DNA of 64,000 nucleotides from Caulobacter flavus (GCF_003722335.1 NZ_CP026100.1:1276001-1340000); one strand, 5' to 3'. Counted from the stretch's first letter, positions 17,082 through 26,380 are shown. The notes: a model not told the origin generated them from the sequence alone. Translations and numbers: made by a program.

Positions 17082-20000
17082 ATGAGCGACGAGAACGAAA
17101 ACGGCCGCCCCGGTAATCGACCCCCGATGACGCTGAAGCCCCGCCAGGGCTCGGTGAGCGCCGGTGTCGTGAAGCAGAGCTTCAGCCACGGCCGGACCAA
17201 GACGGTGGTTGTCGAGACGAAGCGCACGCGCCCGCATGCGCCGGCTTCCGGCAATCTCGCCGCGCCGTCCCAGGCCGAGCGTCGCCACGACGCGCCGCGT
17301 CCGCAAGGCGGCGGTGGCGGTGGTGCGGCCGGCGGTCTGTCGCAGGACGAGATGCGCGCTCGCCAGCGCGCCATCGAGGCCGCTCGCGAAGCGCAGGAAC
17401 GCCAGGCCGCCGAACGCCGGGCAGCCGACGCTCGCGCCGCGGCCGAGGCCGCCGCGGCGCGTGACGCCGCCGCCAAGGCCGCTGCCGCCAAGGCGGCCGC
17501 CGAAGCCGCCGCCGCCAAGCCGGTTCCGGCTCCCGCCGCGCCGGCCCCGGCCGCCGCTGCTCCGGCCGCGCCCGCGCCGACGCCCGCTCCGGCGGCTCCG
17601 GTCGCTCCGCGCGTCGAGGCTCCCCGCGCCGAGGCTCCGCGCCACAGCGCTCCGGGCCAGACCCGCACCTACGAACCCAGCCGTGAACGCCGCGACGATC
17701 GTCCGACGACCACGACCTACCGGCCGACGCCGGGCGGCGACCGCCCGCAGGGCGATCGTCCCCAAGGGGATCGTCCGCAGGGCGACCGTCCGTTCAACCA
17801 GCGCGCTCCGCGCCAGGACGGCCCGTACAATCAGCGCGCCCCCCGTCAGGACGGGCCCTACAACCAGCGCGCTCCGCGTCCGGAAGGCGACCGCCCGCGC
17901 GGCCCGCGTCCGGAAGGCGCCGGCGGCGGCTACCGCTCGGGCGGCGACCGCCCGCAAGGTGATCGTCCGCAAGGCGACCGTCCGCAGCAGACCGTCCGCT
18001 ACTCGGCCCTGGCTCCGCGCCCGGCGCCCGGCGCTCGTGGCCCTGGCGGCCCCGGCGGTCCGCGCGGTCCGCGTCCGGGCGTCCCGGCCTCGGCTCCGGC
18101 CACGCCGGAAATCCAGCGCGCCACCCGCTCGGCCCCGCGGCCCGGCGGCGGCCTGACCGATCGCCGTCCGGACGAGGACGACGATCGCCGCAAGGCCAAC
18201 AACGCGCCGAACAAGGCCGTCTCGCGCGCCAAGGGCGCCCCGCAGCGCCGCGAAGGCCGCCTCACCATCCAGGCCGTGGCCGGTGATGGGGAGTCCGCCG
18301 ACCGCATGCGCTCGCTGGCCTCGGTTCGCCGGGCCCGTGAACGCGAAAAGGAAAAGCGCCGCGGCGGCGCGGTCGAGCAGGCGCGTGTCGCCCGCGAGGT
18401 CGTGATCCCCGACGTCATCACCGTGCAGGAGCTGTCCAACCGGATGGCCGTGCGCGGCGTCGAGATCATCAAGTTCCTGATGCGTCAGGGCGTGATGCTG
18501 AAGATCAACGACGTCATCGACAACGACACCGCCGAGCTGGTGGCCACCGAATTCGGCCACACCGTCAAGCGCGTGTCGGAAGCCGACGTCGAAGAGGGCT
18601 TCATCGGCGCCGAGGACCACGACGATCACCTGGAAGGCCGTCCGCCGGTCGTGACCATCATGGGCCACGTCGACCACGGCAAGACCTCGCTGCTCGACGC
18701 CCTGCGCGCCACCGACGTGGCCGCTGGCGAACACGGCGGGATCACCCAGCACATCGGCGCCTATCAGGTTCGCCTGAAGGACGGCCAGCGCGTGACGTTC
18801 CTCGACACGCCCGGCCACGCCGCCTTCTCGGCCATGCGCGCTCGCGGCGCCAACATCACCGACATCGTCGTGCTGGTGGTGGCCGGCGACGACGGCGTGA
18901 TGCCGCAGACGGTCGAGGCGATCAAACACGCCAAGGCCGCCAACGTGCCGATCATCGTGGCCGTCAACAAGATGGACAAGCCGGGCTCGGATCCGACCCG
19001 CGTGGTCAACGAGCTGCTGCAGCACGAGATCGTCGTCGAGAGCCTGGGTGGCGACACCCAGATCATCGAGGTCTCGGCCAAGGCCCGCACGGGCCTGGAC
19101 GACCTGCTCGACGCCATCCTGCTGCAGGCCGAAGTGCTCGACCTGAAGGCCAACCCCGACCGCACCGCCGACGGCGTGGTGATCGAGGCCAAGCTGGACA
19201 AGGGTCGCGGCGCCGTCTCGACCGTCCTGGTCAACCGCGGCACGCTCAAGCGCGGCGACATCGTCGTCGCCGGCAGCCAGTTCGGCCGGGTTCGCGCCCT
19301 GCTGAACGAGCGCAACGAGCAGCTGACCGAAGCTGGTCCGGCCACCCCGGTCGAGATCCTCGGCCTGGACGGCGTTCCCTCGCCCGGCGAAGCCTTCGCC
19401 GTCGTGGAGAACGAAGCCCGCGCTCGCGAGCTGACCGAGTACCGCATCCGCCAGAAGCGCGAGAAGACGCTGGCCCCGGTGGGCGCCGGCGCTTCGATGG
19501 CCGACATGATGGCCAAGCTGCAGGACAAGAAGCTGAAAGAGCTTCCGCTGATCATCAAGGCCGACGTCCAAGGTTCGGCCGAGGCGATCATCGGTTCGCT
19601 GGACAAGATGGCCACCGACGAGGTCCGCGCGCGGATCATCCTGTCGGGCGCCGGCGCGATCAGCGAAAGCGACGTCATGCTGGCCAAGGGCGCCGGCGCG
19701 CCGGTCATCGGCTTCAACGTCCGCGCCTCGGCGCAGGCGCGAGCCCTGGCCGAACGCGAAGGGGTCGAGATCCGCTACTACGCGATCATCTACGACCTGC
19801 TGGACGATATCAAAGGCGTGCTCTCGGGCATGCTGGCCCCGATCCAGCGCGAAACCTTCCTCGGCAACGCCGAGGTGCTGCAGGCCTTCGACATCACGAA
19901 GATCGGCAAGGTCGCCGGCTGTAAGGTCACCGAAGGCGTCGTGCGCAAGGGCGCGAAGGTCCGGATCATCCGTCAGGACATCGTCGTGCTCGAACTGGGC

Positions 20001-20153
20001 ACCCTGCAGACGCTCAAGCGCTTCAAGGACGAGGTCAACGAAGTCCCCGTCGGTCAGGAGTGCGGCATGATGTTCGCTGGCTTCCAGGACATCAAGGTCG
20101 GCGACACCATCGAGTGCTTCACCGTCGAGGAGATCAAGCGCCAGCTCGACTAA
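17082..20153 (+). CDS. infB: Translation initiation factor IF-2
   Basis: GTPase that places initiator tRNA on the 30S subunit. The 1023-residue protein is long because of an extended disordered N-terminus (about 1-400): an Ala/Glu-rich coil (about 85-150), Pro/Ala stretches, and tandem GDRPQ and [11 protein letters not shown] repeats (about 215-305). The G-domain has G1 [15 protein letters not shown]3 DTPGHAAF, G4 NKMDKPG and G5 SAKARTG. Domains II, III ([16 protein letters not shown]) and the C-terminal initiator-tRNA domain follow. ATG 17082 is the first suitable start. It is the last gene before a strong terminator. Confidence 0.97.
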   Translation: MSDENENGRPGNRPPMTLKPRQGSVSAGVVKQSFSHGRTKTVVVETKRTRPHAPASGNLAAPSQAERRHDAPRPQGGGGGGAAGGLSQDEMRARQRAIEAAREAQERQAAERRAADARAAAEAAAARDAAAKAAAAKAAAEAAAAKPVPAPAAPAPAAAAPAAPAPTPAPAAPVAPRVEAPRAEAPRHSAPGQTRTYEPSRERRDDRPTTTTYRPTPGGDRPQGDRPQGDRPQGDRPFNQRAPRQDGPYNQRAPRQDGPYNQRAPRPEGDRPRGPRPEGAGGGYRSGGDRPQGDRPQGDRPQQTVRYSALAPRPAPGARGPGGPGGPRGPRPGVPASAPATPEIQRATRSAPRPGGGLTDRRPDEDDDRRKANNAPNKAVSRAKGAPQRREGRLTIQAVAGDGESADRMRSLASVRRAREREKEKRRGGAVEQARVAREVVIPDVITVQELSNRMAVRGVEIIKFLMRQGVMLKINDVIDNDTAELVATEFGHTVKRVSEADVEEGFIGAEDHDDHLEGRPPVVTIMGHVDHGKTSLLDALRATDVAAGEHGGITQHIGAYQVRLKDGQRVTFLDTPGHAAFSAMRARGANITDIVVLVVAGDDGVMPQTVEAIKHAKAANVPIIVAVNKMDKPGSDPTRVVNELLQHEIVVESLGGDTQIIEVSAKARTGLDDLLDAILLQAEVLDLKANPDRTADGVVIEAKLDKGRGAVSTVLVNRGTLKRGDIVVAGSQFGRVRALLNERNEQLTEAGPATPVEILGLDGVPSPGEAFAVVENEARARELTEYRIRQKREKTLAPVGAGASMADMMAKLQDKKLKELPLIIKADVQGSAEAIIGSLDKMATDEVRARIILSGAGAISESDVMLAKGAGAPVIGFNVRASAQARALAEREGVEIRYYAIIYDLLDDIKGVLSGMLAPIQRETFLGNAEVLQAFDITKIGKVAGCKVTEGVVRKGAKVRIIRQDIVVLELGTLQTLKRFKDEVNEVPVGQECGMMFAGFQDIKVGDTIECFTVEEIKRQLD

Positions 20154-20182
20154 GGGCCGGCGACTTCGGTCACCGAAAGATC

Positions 20183-20215
20183 AGGGCGCGGACCGCGAGG
20201 TCCGCGCCCTTTTTC
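20183..20215 (+). terminator. Rho-independent terminator of the rimP-infB operon
   Basis: AGGGCGCGGACC / GGTCCGCGCCCT form a 12-bp stem followed by TTTTTC. It lies 29 bp past infB. The following 237 bp (20216-20452) hold no convincing gene; a 63-codon frame at 20245-20436 has no ribosome-binding site or recognisable domain. Confidence 0.95.
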
Positions 20216-20452
20216 TGGTCGCTACCCAAAATCCGCCTGCGCGGGTGGACACGCCTTGCGCGTCGAAGTCGATTGGCCGAGCCCCGGCCGCGACCTACCG
20301 CGTGGATGGCGGCTACGAAGAGTGGGGGATCGAGGAGCCGCTGGTCGGCGGGAGGAACCGGCAGGTCCGCGCCGCCGCCGACCACGACCACGTGACCCCG
20401 GCGCGGGCTGACGGGACTGGAATTCGCCGGAATTGAGCGCTAGCCGTTGTCC

Positions 20453-20965
20453 ATGCGCATTCGAGCCCTTCTCGCCCTGACCGCGGTCGCCGCCTCCCTG
20501 AGCGCCTGCGCCACCGCCGACCGCTACGACGCCGCCGGCGACGTGCACGCCCTGCTGACGGCGATCCGCAACAACGACCGGGCCACGTTCGACAGCCTGG
20601 TCGATCACCGGGCCCTGACCGGCGCGGTCGAGACCCGCCTGGTCGAGGAGGCCCGTCGCTCGGGCGCCAAGGGCGGCTGGCAGGCGGCGATGATCGCCCT
20701 GGCCGGCCCGGCCGCCGACGTCGCCGGCGCGGCCCTGATCCGCCCCGAGGTGTTCCGCGCCGCCGCCAACTATTACGGCTACACCCCCGACAAGCCGATC
20801 CCAGGCCGCATCGCCATCGCTTCGGCCCTGCGTCCGACCGGCGACGGCCGGGTCTGCGCGGCCAAGAAGGACGGTCCCTGCATGCTGACCTTCACCCGCG
20901 AGGGCGGGTCCTGGCGGCTGTCGGGCTTCGACGCCCAGGCCGTGAACCTGCAGCTCAAGCGATGA
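20453..20965 (+). CDS. Putative lipoprotein, DUF2939-like
   Basis: A 170-residue exported protein. Residues 1-20 form a lipoprotein signal with lipobox LSAC (MRIRALLALTAVAASLSAC). The mature part starts ATADRYDAAGDVHALLTAIRNNDRATFDSLVDHRAL; this helix pair with D..L...VD..AL is characteristic of DUF2939. A single predicted disulfide (RVCAAKKDGPCMLTF) lies near the end. The ATG at 20453 is preferred over a TTG two codons earlier, although neither has a strong Shine-Dalgarno. The stop overlaps the next gene by ATGA. Function unknown. Confidence 0.75.
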   Translation: MRIRALLALTAVAASLSACATADRYDAAGDVHALLTAIRNNDRATFDSLVDHRALTGAVETRLVEEARRSGAKGGWQAAMIALAGPAADVAGAALIRPEVFRAAANYYGYTPDKPIPGRIAIASALRPTGDGRVCAAKKDGPCMLTFTREGGSWRLSGFDAQAVNLQLKR

Positions 20966-21519
20966 GGGCCGGCCTTCCAGTCCTGCTGGTCGCCGCGCTG
21001 CTGAGCGCCGTCGCGGGGCCGGCTGCGGCCGAACGGCGAATGTTCTCCTACGACCCGATCTCGCCCGACGCCAAGCGGCTGACGGGGGCGGGCGTGACCG
21101 TGCTGTTCGAGCAGGGCCTGCTCAATGCCCGGCCGATCAAGGTGCTGGCCACCGGCGTGCCGGCCCAGGCCCTGCTGCGCAAGGGCAGCCAGAAGGACCT
21201 CGGCAAGGGCGGTCTGGCGTCCATGGCCGGCGTCGACGTCGACGCGGCCCTCTACGAGGTCGACGGCGCGGCCGAGCAGGGCAAGGTCTATGTCCGGGCC
21301 TTCTGCTCCGGCTCCAAGCGCCTGTGGCTGAGCTTCAGCCGCATCGCCTTGCGCCACGACCTGCGGATCCAGGCCTTCGGCGACGATCCCAAGGCCGCCG
21401 GCCAGGCGCGGCTGTGCGGCACGCTGGACTTCTCCTATCGCGGCGAATGGCGCCTGCCGACCGGCGGACCGCCCGATCCCAACGAGGACTGGACCGACAG
21501 CCTCAACGGCCCGCGCTGA
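20962..21519 (+). CDS. Secreted protein of unknown function
   Basis: A 185-residue protein with a Sec signal peptide (LPVLLVAALLSAVAGPAAA, cleavage expected before ERRMFSYDP). The mature part starts with a segment about tolerated loss or excess of signal-like residues (FSYDPISPDAKRLTGAGVTVLFEQG) and carries two cysteines (FCSGS and RLCGTLDF) that could pair in the periplasm. The start overlaps the preceding lipoprotein gene by ATGA, so the two secreted proteins are probably translated together and may work together. I do not recognise the family. Confidence 0.7.
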   Translation: MRAGLPVLLVAALLSAVAGPAAAERRMFSYDPISPDAKRLTGAGVTVLFEQGLLNARPIKVLATGVPAQALLRKGSQKDLGKGGLASMAGVDVDAALYEVDGAAEQGKVYVRAFCSGSKRLWLSFSRIALRHDLRIQAFGDDPKAAGQARLCGTLDFSYRGEWRLPTGGPPDPNEDWTDSLNGPR

Positions 21520-21588
21520 GGTCTCCTGGCGGCCCTTCGAGGAAAAGCCGGGTTTCCTTCCATGGCCCGCGCCTTTAGGGTCGCGGCC

Positions 21589-21669
21589 ATGATCGCGAGC
21601 GAACGCGGGACCCGGCGCTTCCAGCGCCGCCGCTCCCTGGGCACCAACGGACTCGTACGCAGCGCCTGA
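21589..21669 (+). other. Possible 26-codon leader peptide before the aminotransferase
   Basis: ATG at 21589 opens a short arginine-rich frame (8 Arg in 26 codons, ending GLVRSA). Its stop codon lies inside the left arm of a hairpin, GCGCCTGA/TCAGGCGC (21662-21669/21680-21687). No clear Shine-Dalgarno is seen. Coding is uncertain. Confidence 0.25.
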
Positions 21670-21760
21670 CCGCTAGGGATCAGGCGCGGCGCCTTCGTGC
21701 GCCCAGGCGACGGACGGCCAGGCCGCCGTCGAACGCAGAAGACCGGCGGCCGAGGCCGCC
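21662..21760 (+). promoter_or_regulatory. Structured leader of the aminotransferase gene
   Basis: Three hairpins lie in series: GCGCCTGA/TCAGGCGC (21662-21687), GGCGC/GCGCC with a CTTCGT loop (21688-21703), and the perfect GGCGGCC-GA-GGCCGCC (about 21745-21760). The first two adjoin and could compete. This suggests regulation of the downstream gene at the RNA level; no known riboswitch was recognised. Confidence 0.45.
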
Positions 21761-21788
21761 GCACGATTGTCTCGACGAAGAAGACCCC

Positions 21789-23027
21789 ATGACCACCGAC
21801 ACCCAAGACCTGGCCCCGCAAGACTGGGCCGCGCGCTTTTCCGCGCGCATGGCCGGTATCCGCGCCAGCGAGATCCGCGAGCTGCTGAAGCTGCTCGAGC
21901 AGCCCGACATCCTCTCGTTCGCCGGCGGCATTCCCGACCCGGCCCTCTTCCCGGCCCAGGCCATCCGCGAGGCCTATGCCGAAATCCTCGCCGACGGCGC
22001 CCAGGCCGCCCAGGCGCTGCAGTACACCGTCAGCGAGGGCCACGGCCCGCTGCGCCGCTGGATCGCCGAGCGCATGACCCGCGACGGCATGCCCTGCGAG
22101 CCCGAGAACGTGCTGCTGACCGCCGGCTCGCAGCAGGCGCTCGACCTGCTGGGCAAGCTGTTCCTCGATCCCGGCGCTCCGGTGGTGGTGGCTCGGCCGA
22201 CCTATCTGGGCGCGCTGCAGGCCTTCAACGCCTACCAGCCGGCCTATCTCGACCTGCCGCAGGGCGCCCTGGACGGCGACGAGGCCGCCCGGGCGGCCGT
22301 GGAGGCCCGCAAGCCGCGCCTGGGCTACTTCGTGCCCGACTTCGCCAATCCCACCGGCGTCAGCCTCACCCTGGCGCAGCGGGAGGCCCTGCTCGACCTG
22401 GCTGACGCCCGGGACTTCCCCCTGGTCGAGGACGCGGCCTATCGCGAACTGCGCTTCGGCGGCGAGCCGATCCCCTCGCTGCTGGCCCTCGACATCGCCC
22501 GCAAGGGCTCGATCGAGGCCGCTCGGGTCCTGTTCTGCGGCACGCTGTCCAAGACCCTGTCGCCGGCCCTGCGCATCGGCTGGATTTGCGGCCCCAGGGC
22601 GGCGATCGAGAAGCTGGTGCTGCTCAAGCAGGGCGGCGACCTGCATGTCTCGACCATCAACCAGATGGTCGCCTGCCGAGTCGTCTCCGAAGGCTACGAC
22701 CAGCACCTGGGCCGCCTGCGCGGGGCCTATGGCGGCCAGGCGCGGGCCATGCTGGCGGCGCTGGAGCGGCACATGCCCAAGAGCGTGTCGTGGATCTCGC
22801 CCGAGGGCGGCATGTTCGTGTGGCTGACCCTGCCGGAAGGCCTGGACGGCAAGGCCCTGCTGGAGCGGGCCCTGACCGATGTCCGCGTGGCCTTCGTGCC
22901 CGGCGCGCCGTTCTTCGCCGAGGCCCCGGCCGCCAACACCCTGCGTCTCAGCTACTCCCTGCTGCCGCCCGACCAGATCGAGGAGGGCGTGCGGCGGCTG
23001 GCGGGGCTGATCTCGGCGCCGCGCTGA
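21789..23027 (+). CDS. PLP-dependent aminotransferase, 2-aminoadipate/LysN-like (fold type I)
   Basis: A 412-residue stand-alone aminotransferase of the class I/II family, close to the catalytic half of MocR proteins but without their HTH domain. Visible are LSFAGGIPDPALFPAQAI, the substrate-binding QYTVSEGHGPLRRWIAERM, the GSQQALDL cofactor-phosphate loop, the D/Y pair in PDFANPTGVSL and VEDAAYRELRF, and the Schiff-base lysine in FCGTLSKTLSPALRIGW. The C-terminal half has EGGMFVWLTLPEG. Likely substrates are aromatic or branched-chain amino acids or 2-aminoadipate; the sequence does not settle this. It is monocistronic behind a structured leader. Confidence 0.88.
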   Translation: MTTDTQDLAPQDWAARFSARMAGIRASEIRELLKLLEQPDILSFAGGIPDPALFPAQAIREAYAEILADGAQAAQALQYTVSEGHGPLRRWIAERMTRDGMPCEPENVLLTAGSQQALDLLGKLFLDPGAPVVVARPTYLGALQAFNAYQPAYLDLPQGALDGDEAARAAVEARKPRLGYFVPDFANPTGVSLTLAQREALLDLADARDFPLVEDAAYRELRFGGEPIPSLLALDIARKGSIEAARVLFCGTLSKTLSPALRIGWICGPRAAIEKLVLLKQGGDLHVSTINQMVACRVVSEGYDQHLGRLRGAYGGQARAMLAALERHMPKSVSWISPEGGMFVWLTLPEGLDGKALLERALTDVRVAFVPGAPFFAEAPAANTLRLSYSLLPPDQIEEGVRRLAGLISAPR

Positions 23028-23049
23028 GCCCCTTCCGGCCCTCCGGGCC

Positions 23050-23073
23050 ACCTCCCCCCAAAAAGGGGGAGGT
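23050..23073. repeat. CCTCCCCC/GGGGGAGG palindrome, copy 1
   Basis: ACCTCCCCC and GGGGGAGGT arms surround CAAAAA, with TCTGGCGG following. Related units occur at 31183-31202 and 58413-58431, always between genes. Confidence 0.7.
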
Positions 23074-23113
23074 CTGGCGGAGCGATTGAGGAGGTTTCGA
23101 GCGCTGGAAATGG

Positions 23114-23146
23114 AAACGGCCGCTCCCTTTAGGGAAGCGGCCGTCT
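23114..23146 (-). terminator. Terminator of tRNA-Ala copy 1
   Basis: Immediately 3' of the tRNA on the minus strand, ACGGCCGCT-T-CCC and GGG-A-GCGGCCGT arms are followed by TTCCATTT. The identical element follows the second tRNA copy. Confidence 0.88.
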
Positions 23147-23222
23147 TGGTGGAGCTAAGCGGAGTCGAACCGCTGACCTCTTGAATGCCATTCAAGCGCT
23201 CTACCAGCTGAGCTATAGCCCC
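23147..23222 (-). tRNA. tRNA-Ala, anticodon GGC (copy 1)
   Basis: This 76-nt tRNA reads on the minus strand from 23222. The acceptor GGGGCTA pairs with TAGCTCC (one G-T). The D-arm is AGCTCAGCTGGTAGAGCGC, the anticodon stem CTTGA/TCAAG has loop ATGGCAT (anticodon GGC, Ala), and the T-arm contains GGTTCGACTCC. The 3' CCA is encoded. The body is identical to copy 2 at 23390-23465. A promoter lies 46-74 bp upstream and a terminator directly follows. Confidence 0.97.
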
Positions 23223-23267
23223 GAGGCTCGAAGGCCCTGGTCCCGGATGGTGGCCGGGAAGGCGCGG

Positions 23268-23296
23268 AACCTATGTCGAGGCTTCGTCGGGATCAA
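23268..23296 (-). promoter_or_regulatory. Promoter of tRNA-Ala copy 1
   Basis: On the minus strand TTGATC (23296-23291) and TAGGTT (23273-23268) are separated by 17 nt, fitting a sigma-70-type promoter about 39 nt ahead of the tRNA. The same boxes and spacing recur upstream of copy 2. Confidence 0.75.
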
Positions 23297-23356
23297 GCCC
23301 CCGCGTCGGGCGAGGCTCAAGTTTTCCGACAAGTCTTCGACGGGTTCCGAAAATGG

Positions 23357-23389
23357 AAACGGCCGCTCCCTTTAGGGAAGCGGCCGTCT
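23357..23389 (-). terminator. Terminator of tRNA-Ala copy 2
   Basis: Same hairpin and T-rich tail as at 23114-23146, offset by exactly 243 bp, directly following the tRNA on the minus strand. Confidence 0.88.
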
Positions 23390-23465
23390 TGGTGGAGCTA
23401 AGCGGAGTCGAACCGCTGACCTCTTGAATGCCATTCAAGCGCTCTACCAGCTGAGCTATAGCCCC
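23390..23465 (-). tRNA. tRNA-Ala, anticodon GGC (copy 2)
   Basis: Identical over all 76 nt to the copy at 23147-23222, including the encoded CCA and the GGC anticodon that reads GCC and GCT codons, which are heavily used in this GC-rich DNA. The 243-bp offset and shared flanks show a tandem duplication. Transcription from its own promoter (about 89-117 bp upstream) could also read into copy 1, apart from the terminator between them. Confidence 0.97.
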
Positions 23466-23553
23466 AAGGCGCGTTGGAAAACCACGAAGACTTTCCGTCG
23501 TATGCCTTAGTCTCTCCGGCGGTTCCGAGTGGCTGTCCCCCGAAGAGGCGCGG

Positions 23554-23582
23554 AACCTATGCCGAGGTTTTTTCGGGATCAA
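23554..23582 (-). promoter_or_regulatory. Promoter of tRNA-Ala copy 2
   Basis: TTGATC (23582-23577) and TAGGTT (23559-23554) are 17 nt apart on the minus strand, matching the copy 1 promoter. The surrounding 45 bp are also similar between copies, although the spacer has diverged. Confidence 0.75.
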
Positions 23583-23631
23583 CCCCCTCGGCCAACTTTT
23601 TTTCGGGGTGCGACGAAACGCTGTGGAGAAC

Positions 23632-23664
23632 CCGAAAACCGGGGTCGGATCGCTCCGACCCCGG
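23632..23664 (-). terminator. Terminator of the FYDLN-domain gene
   Basis: On the minus strand CCGGGGTCGGA / TCCGACCCCGG arms with a GCGA loop are followed by TTTTCGGG. It lies 11 bp past the stop and isolates this gene from the tRNA promoter. Confidence 0.88.
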
Positions 23665-23674
23665 CGCATTCGTC

Positions 23675-24145
23675 TTACCGGTCGTCGTCTTCGCCGTCCG
23701 GCAGGCCCTCGATCTCGTCGCCGAGGTCGTCTTCGTCCTCGTCCTCGAGGAACGGGACGTCGTCGGTGTCCTCGTCGGCCAGGTCTTCGTCCTCGGCGAA
23801 GTCGACGCCCAGGTCGTCGCCGCCCGGCGACGGCTCGGCGGTGGGATCACCGTCCTCGTCGTCACCCTCGGTGACGTCGGCTTCGGCGGCCTCGTCGATT
23901 TCCGGGGTCTCGTCGACCTCGTCCTCGTAGCCGTCCTGCTCCTTGGGAGCCGGGGCTTCCTTCTCGTCGTCGGCGTCGTAGTCCGGCGTGACGGCGCGGG
24001 CACGGACGCGGCGCGACTTCAGGGCCTCTTCCGGGTCGAACTGCTCGCCGCACTTGGGGCAGACGGCCGGACGACGGTTGAGGTCGTAGAACTTCGATTG
24101 GCAGTTGGGGCAGATTTGTTTTGCGCCCAAGTCGGGATTAGCCAA
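23675..24145 (-). CDS. Zinc-ribbon / acidic-tail protein, TIGR02300 (FYDLN acid) family
   Basis: A 156-residue cytoplasmic protein conserved in alphaproteobacteria. The first about 40 residues form a zinc ribbon with CPNC and CPKC around the family motif KFYDLNRRPAV. The rest is extraordinarily acidic and probably disordered (for example EDEDLADEDTDDVPFLEDEDEDD). A TTG start at 24145 fits the conserved beginning ANPDLGAKQICPNCQ and has AAAGGG about 8 nt upstream; the frame upstream is only shadow sequence. It is divergent from aroA. Molecular function is unknown. Confidence 0.9.
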   Translation of the reverse strand: MANPDLGAKQICPNCQSKFYDLNRRPAVCPKCGEQFDPEEALKSRRVRARAVTPDYDADDEKEAPAPKEQDGYEDEVDETPEIDEAAEADVTEGDDEDGDPTAEPSPGGDDLGVDFAEDEDLADEDTDDVPFLEDEDEDDLGDEIEGLPDGEDDDR

Positions 24146-24262
24146 GGCGGCGACCCTTTGATCCTGATGGGAAAAGCGGCGGCTGACTTGCCATGACGGG
24201 AGGCCGCTGTCAAAAGCAAACCCCTTCGCGAAACACCTATGTTGCAAGGAGCCGGTTTCGGC

Positions 24263-25591
24263 ATGACCACGGCTGGATTGAAGAGCGCTCCGGGCGGAGC
24301 CCTTCGCGGTACGGTTCGGGCGCCTGGCGACAAGTCCATTTCGCACCGTTCGATGATCCTGGGCGCCCTCGCGAGCGGCACCACCACCATCGAGGGGCTG
24401 CTGGAGGGCGACGACGTCCTGGCGACCGGGCGGGCCATGCGGGCCTTCGGCGCGCGCGTCGAACAGGAAGGCGTCGGCCGCTGGCGCGTCGAGGGCAAGG
24501 GCGGCTTCGCCGAGCCCACGGACGTCATCGACTGCGGCAACGCCGGCACGGGCGTGCGCCTGATCATGGGCGCGGCGGCGGGCTTTTCCATGTGCGCCAC
24601 CTTCACCGGCGACGGCAGCCTGCGCGGCCGCCCGATGGGCCGGGTGCTCGATCCGCTGGCTCGCATGGGCGCGACCTGGCTGGGCCGCGACAAGGGCCGC
24701 CTGCCGCTGACGCTGAAGGGCGGGGGCCTGCGCGGTCTCGTCTACACCCTGCCCATGGCCTCGGCCCAGGTGAAGTCGGCCGTGCTGCTGGCCGGCCTGC
24801 ACGCCGAGGGCGGCGTCGAGGTGATCGAGCCGGAAGCCACCCGCGACCACACCGAGCGCATGCTGCGCGCCTTCGGCGCCGAGGTGCTGGTGGAAGATCG
24901 CGGCGGCGTGCGCCACGTGCGCCTGCCGGAAGGCCAGAAGCTGAAGGGCACGCACGTGCAGGTGCCGGGCGACCCGTCCTCGGCCGCCTTCCCGTTGGTG
25001 GCCGGCCTGATCGTTCCCGGTTCGGAAGTGACCGTGAAGGGCGTGATGCTCAACGAGCTGCGCACCGGCCTCTTCACGACCTTGCAGGAGATGGGCGCCG
25101 ACCTGACCATCTCGAACGTCCGCGTCGAGAGCGGCGAGGACGTCGGCGACATCACCGCCCGCCATTCGCAGCTCAAGGGCGTCGTCGTGCCGCCCGAGCG
25201 CGCCCCGGCGATGATCGACGAATATCCGATCCTGGCCGTCGCGGCCGCGTTTGCGGATGGTCCCACCGTCATGCGCGGCATCGGCGAGATGCGGGTCAAG
25301 GAAAGCGACCGCATCGCCCTGACGGCGGCGGGCCTGCAGGCCTGCGGCGTCACCGTCGAGGAGGAGCCCGAGGGCATGACCGTGGTCGGCACGCGCGGCG
25401 GCAATCACCCGGTGCGCGGCGGCGGCAAGGTGATCACCCATGGCGATCACCGCATCGCCATGAGCCACCTGATCCTGGGCCTGGCCGCCCAGGAGCCGGT
25501 CGAGATCGACGAGCCGGGCATGATCGCCACCAGCTTCCCGGGTTTCGTGTCGTTGATGACGGGCCTGGGCGGCTCGATCGTCGAGGCCTGA
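24263..25591 (+). CDS. aroA: 3-phosphoshikimate 1-carboxyvinyltransferase (EPSP synthase)
   Basis: Sixth step of the shikimate pathway, joining shikimate-3-phosphate and phosphoenolpyruvate. The 442-residue protein shows [18 protein letters not shown] near the N-terminus, [51 protein letters not shown] and the C-terminal [14 protein letters not shown] 24263 is preferred: AAGGAG lies upstream and homologues begin just before AGLKSAPGG; an in-frame ATG at 24239 has no ribosome-binding site. The next gene, cmk, starts 4 bp after the stop, an order (aroA-cmk-rpsA) common in proteobacteria. Confidence 0.96.
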   Translation: MTTAGLKSAPGGALRGTVRAPGDKSISHRSMILGALASGTTTIEGLLEGDDVLATGRAMRAFGARVEQEGVGRWRVEGKGGFAEPTDVIDCGNAGTGVRLIMGAAAGFSMCATFTGDGSLRGRPMGRVLDPLARMGATWLGRDKGRLPLTLKGGGLRGLVYTLPMASAQVKSAVLLAGLHAEGGVEVIEPEATRDHTERMLRAFGAEVLVEDRGGVRHVRLPEGQKLKGTHVQVPGDPSSAAFPLVAGLIVPGSEVTVKGVMLNELRTGLFTTLQEMGADLTISNVRVESGEDVGDITARHSQLKGVVVPPERAPAMIDEYPILAVAAAFADGPTVMRGIGEMRVKESDRIALTAAGLQACGVTVEEEPEGMTVVGTRGGNHPVRGGGKVITHGDHRIAMSHLILGLAAQEPVEIDEPGMIATSFPGFVSLMTGLGGSIVEA

Positions 25592-25595
25592 TCTC

Positions 25596-26228
25596 ATGGC
25601 CTTCATCATCGCCGTCGACGGCCCGGCCGCCTCGGGCAAGGGCACCATCGCCTCGCGCCTGGCGGCCCACTACGGCCTGCCGATGCTGGACACCGGCCTG
25701 CTGTATCGCGCGGTCGGCGTGCGGTTGTTGGCGATCGGGGGCGACCTGGACGACGCGGCGGCGGCCGAGGCTTCGGCTCGCGGTCTCGACCTGTCGGAAC
25801 TGGAGAAGCCGGAGGTGCGCACCCGCGCCGCCGGCGAGGCCGCCAGCCGGGTGGCCGTGCATCCGGGCGTGCGCTCGGCCCTGTTCGACCTGCAGCGGAG
25901 CTTCGCGGGGCAGGACGGCGGCGCCGTGCTCGACGGGCGCGACATCGGCACGGTCATCGCCCCCGAGGCGCCGGCCAAGCTCTATGTCACCGCCAGCCCC
26001 GAGGTCCGGGCCGACCGCCGCTGGAAACAGCTGACCGGGCAGGGCGAAGCCGTCTCGTTCGAAGAGATCCTGGCCGACATCAGAAAGCGTGACGAACGCG
26101 ACGGCGGACGCAAGGACGCGCCCATGGCCCAGGCCGTGGACGCCATCTTGCTTGATACGTCGGAAATGACTATATCCCAGGCCTTCGATGCGGCTCTCCG
26201 CATCGTCGAGACGGCGCGCGCCCGGTGA
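25596..26228 (+). CDS. cmk: Cytidylate kinase
   Basis: Phosphorylates CMP and dCMP for nucleotide recycling. The 210-residue protein opens with the P-loop VDGPAASGKGTIASRLA, followed by LDTGLLYRAVG and the CMP-binding LDGRDIGTVIAPEAP. The lid region is RKRDERDGGRKDAPM, with D-A-I-L-L-D-T-S near the end. It is 4 bp from aroA and 152 bp from rpsA. The last gap contains the rpsA promoter region and no gene. Confidence 0.96.
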   Translation: MAFIIAVDGPAASGKGTIASRLAAHYGLPMLDTGLLYRAVGVRLLAIGGDLDDAAAAEASARGLDLSELEKPEVRTRAAGEAASRVAVHPGVRSALFDLQRSFAGQDGGAVLDGRDIGTVIAPEAPAKLYVTASPEVRADRRWKQLTGQGEAVSFEEILADIRKRDERDGGRKDAPMAQAVDAILLDTSEMTISQAFDAALRIVETARAR

Positions 26229-26380
26229 GGAAACTCCAAGGGCTAATCTAACGCCCGCCTCGCCGCCGCTTTAGGACGCGACGGACCGCATCAGAAAATC
26301 ATCTCATCCGGAATCCCGAGAACCGTCACCCGACGGCGCTCATCGCAGGGCTTCCCACAACCCAGAGACCTTAGATCAGC

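Noticed and set aside
17740..18000. Short direct repeats resembling a CRISPR array
   Set aside because: They are in-frame [16 protein letters not shown] repeats in the disordered N-terminus of IF-2, with no spacers.
17022..19571. An 849-codon minus-strand frame opposite infB
   Set aside because: Composition mirrors infB repeats; no family features.
20245..20436. A 63-codon frame after infB
   Set aside because: No ribosome-binding site, no domain, and composition like non-coding sequence.
23147..23465. tRNA repeats as integration (att) sites of a genomic island
   Set aside because: The region between the copies is just promoter and terminator; no integrase or foreign genes lie near.
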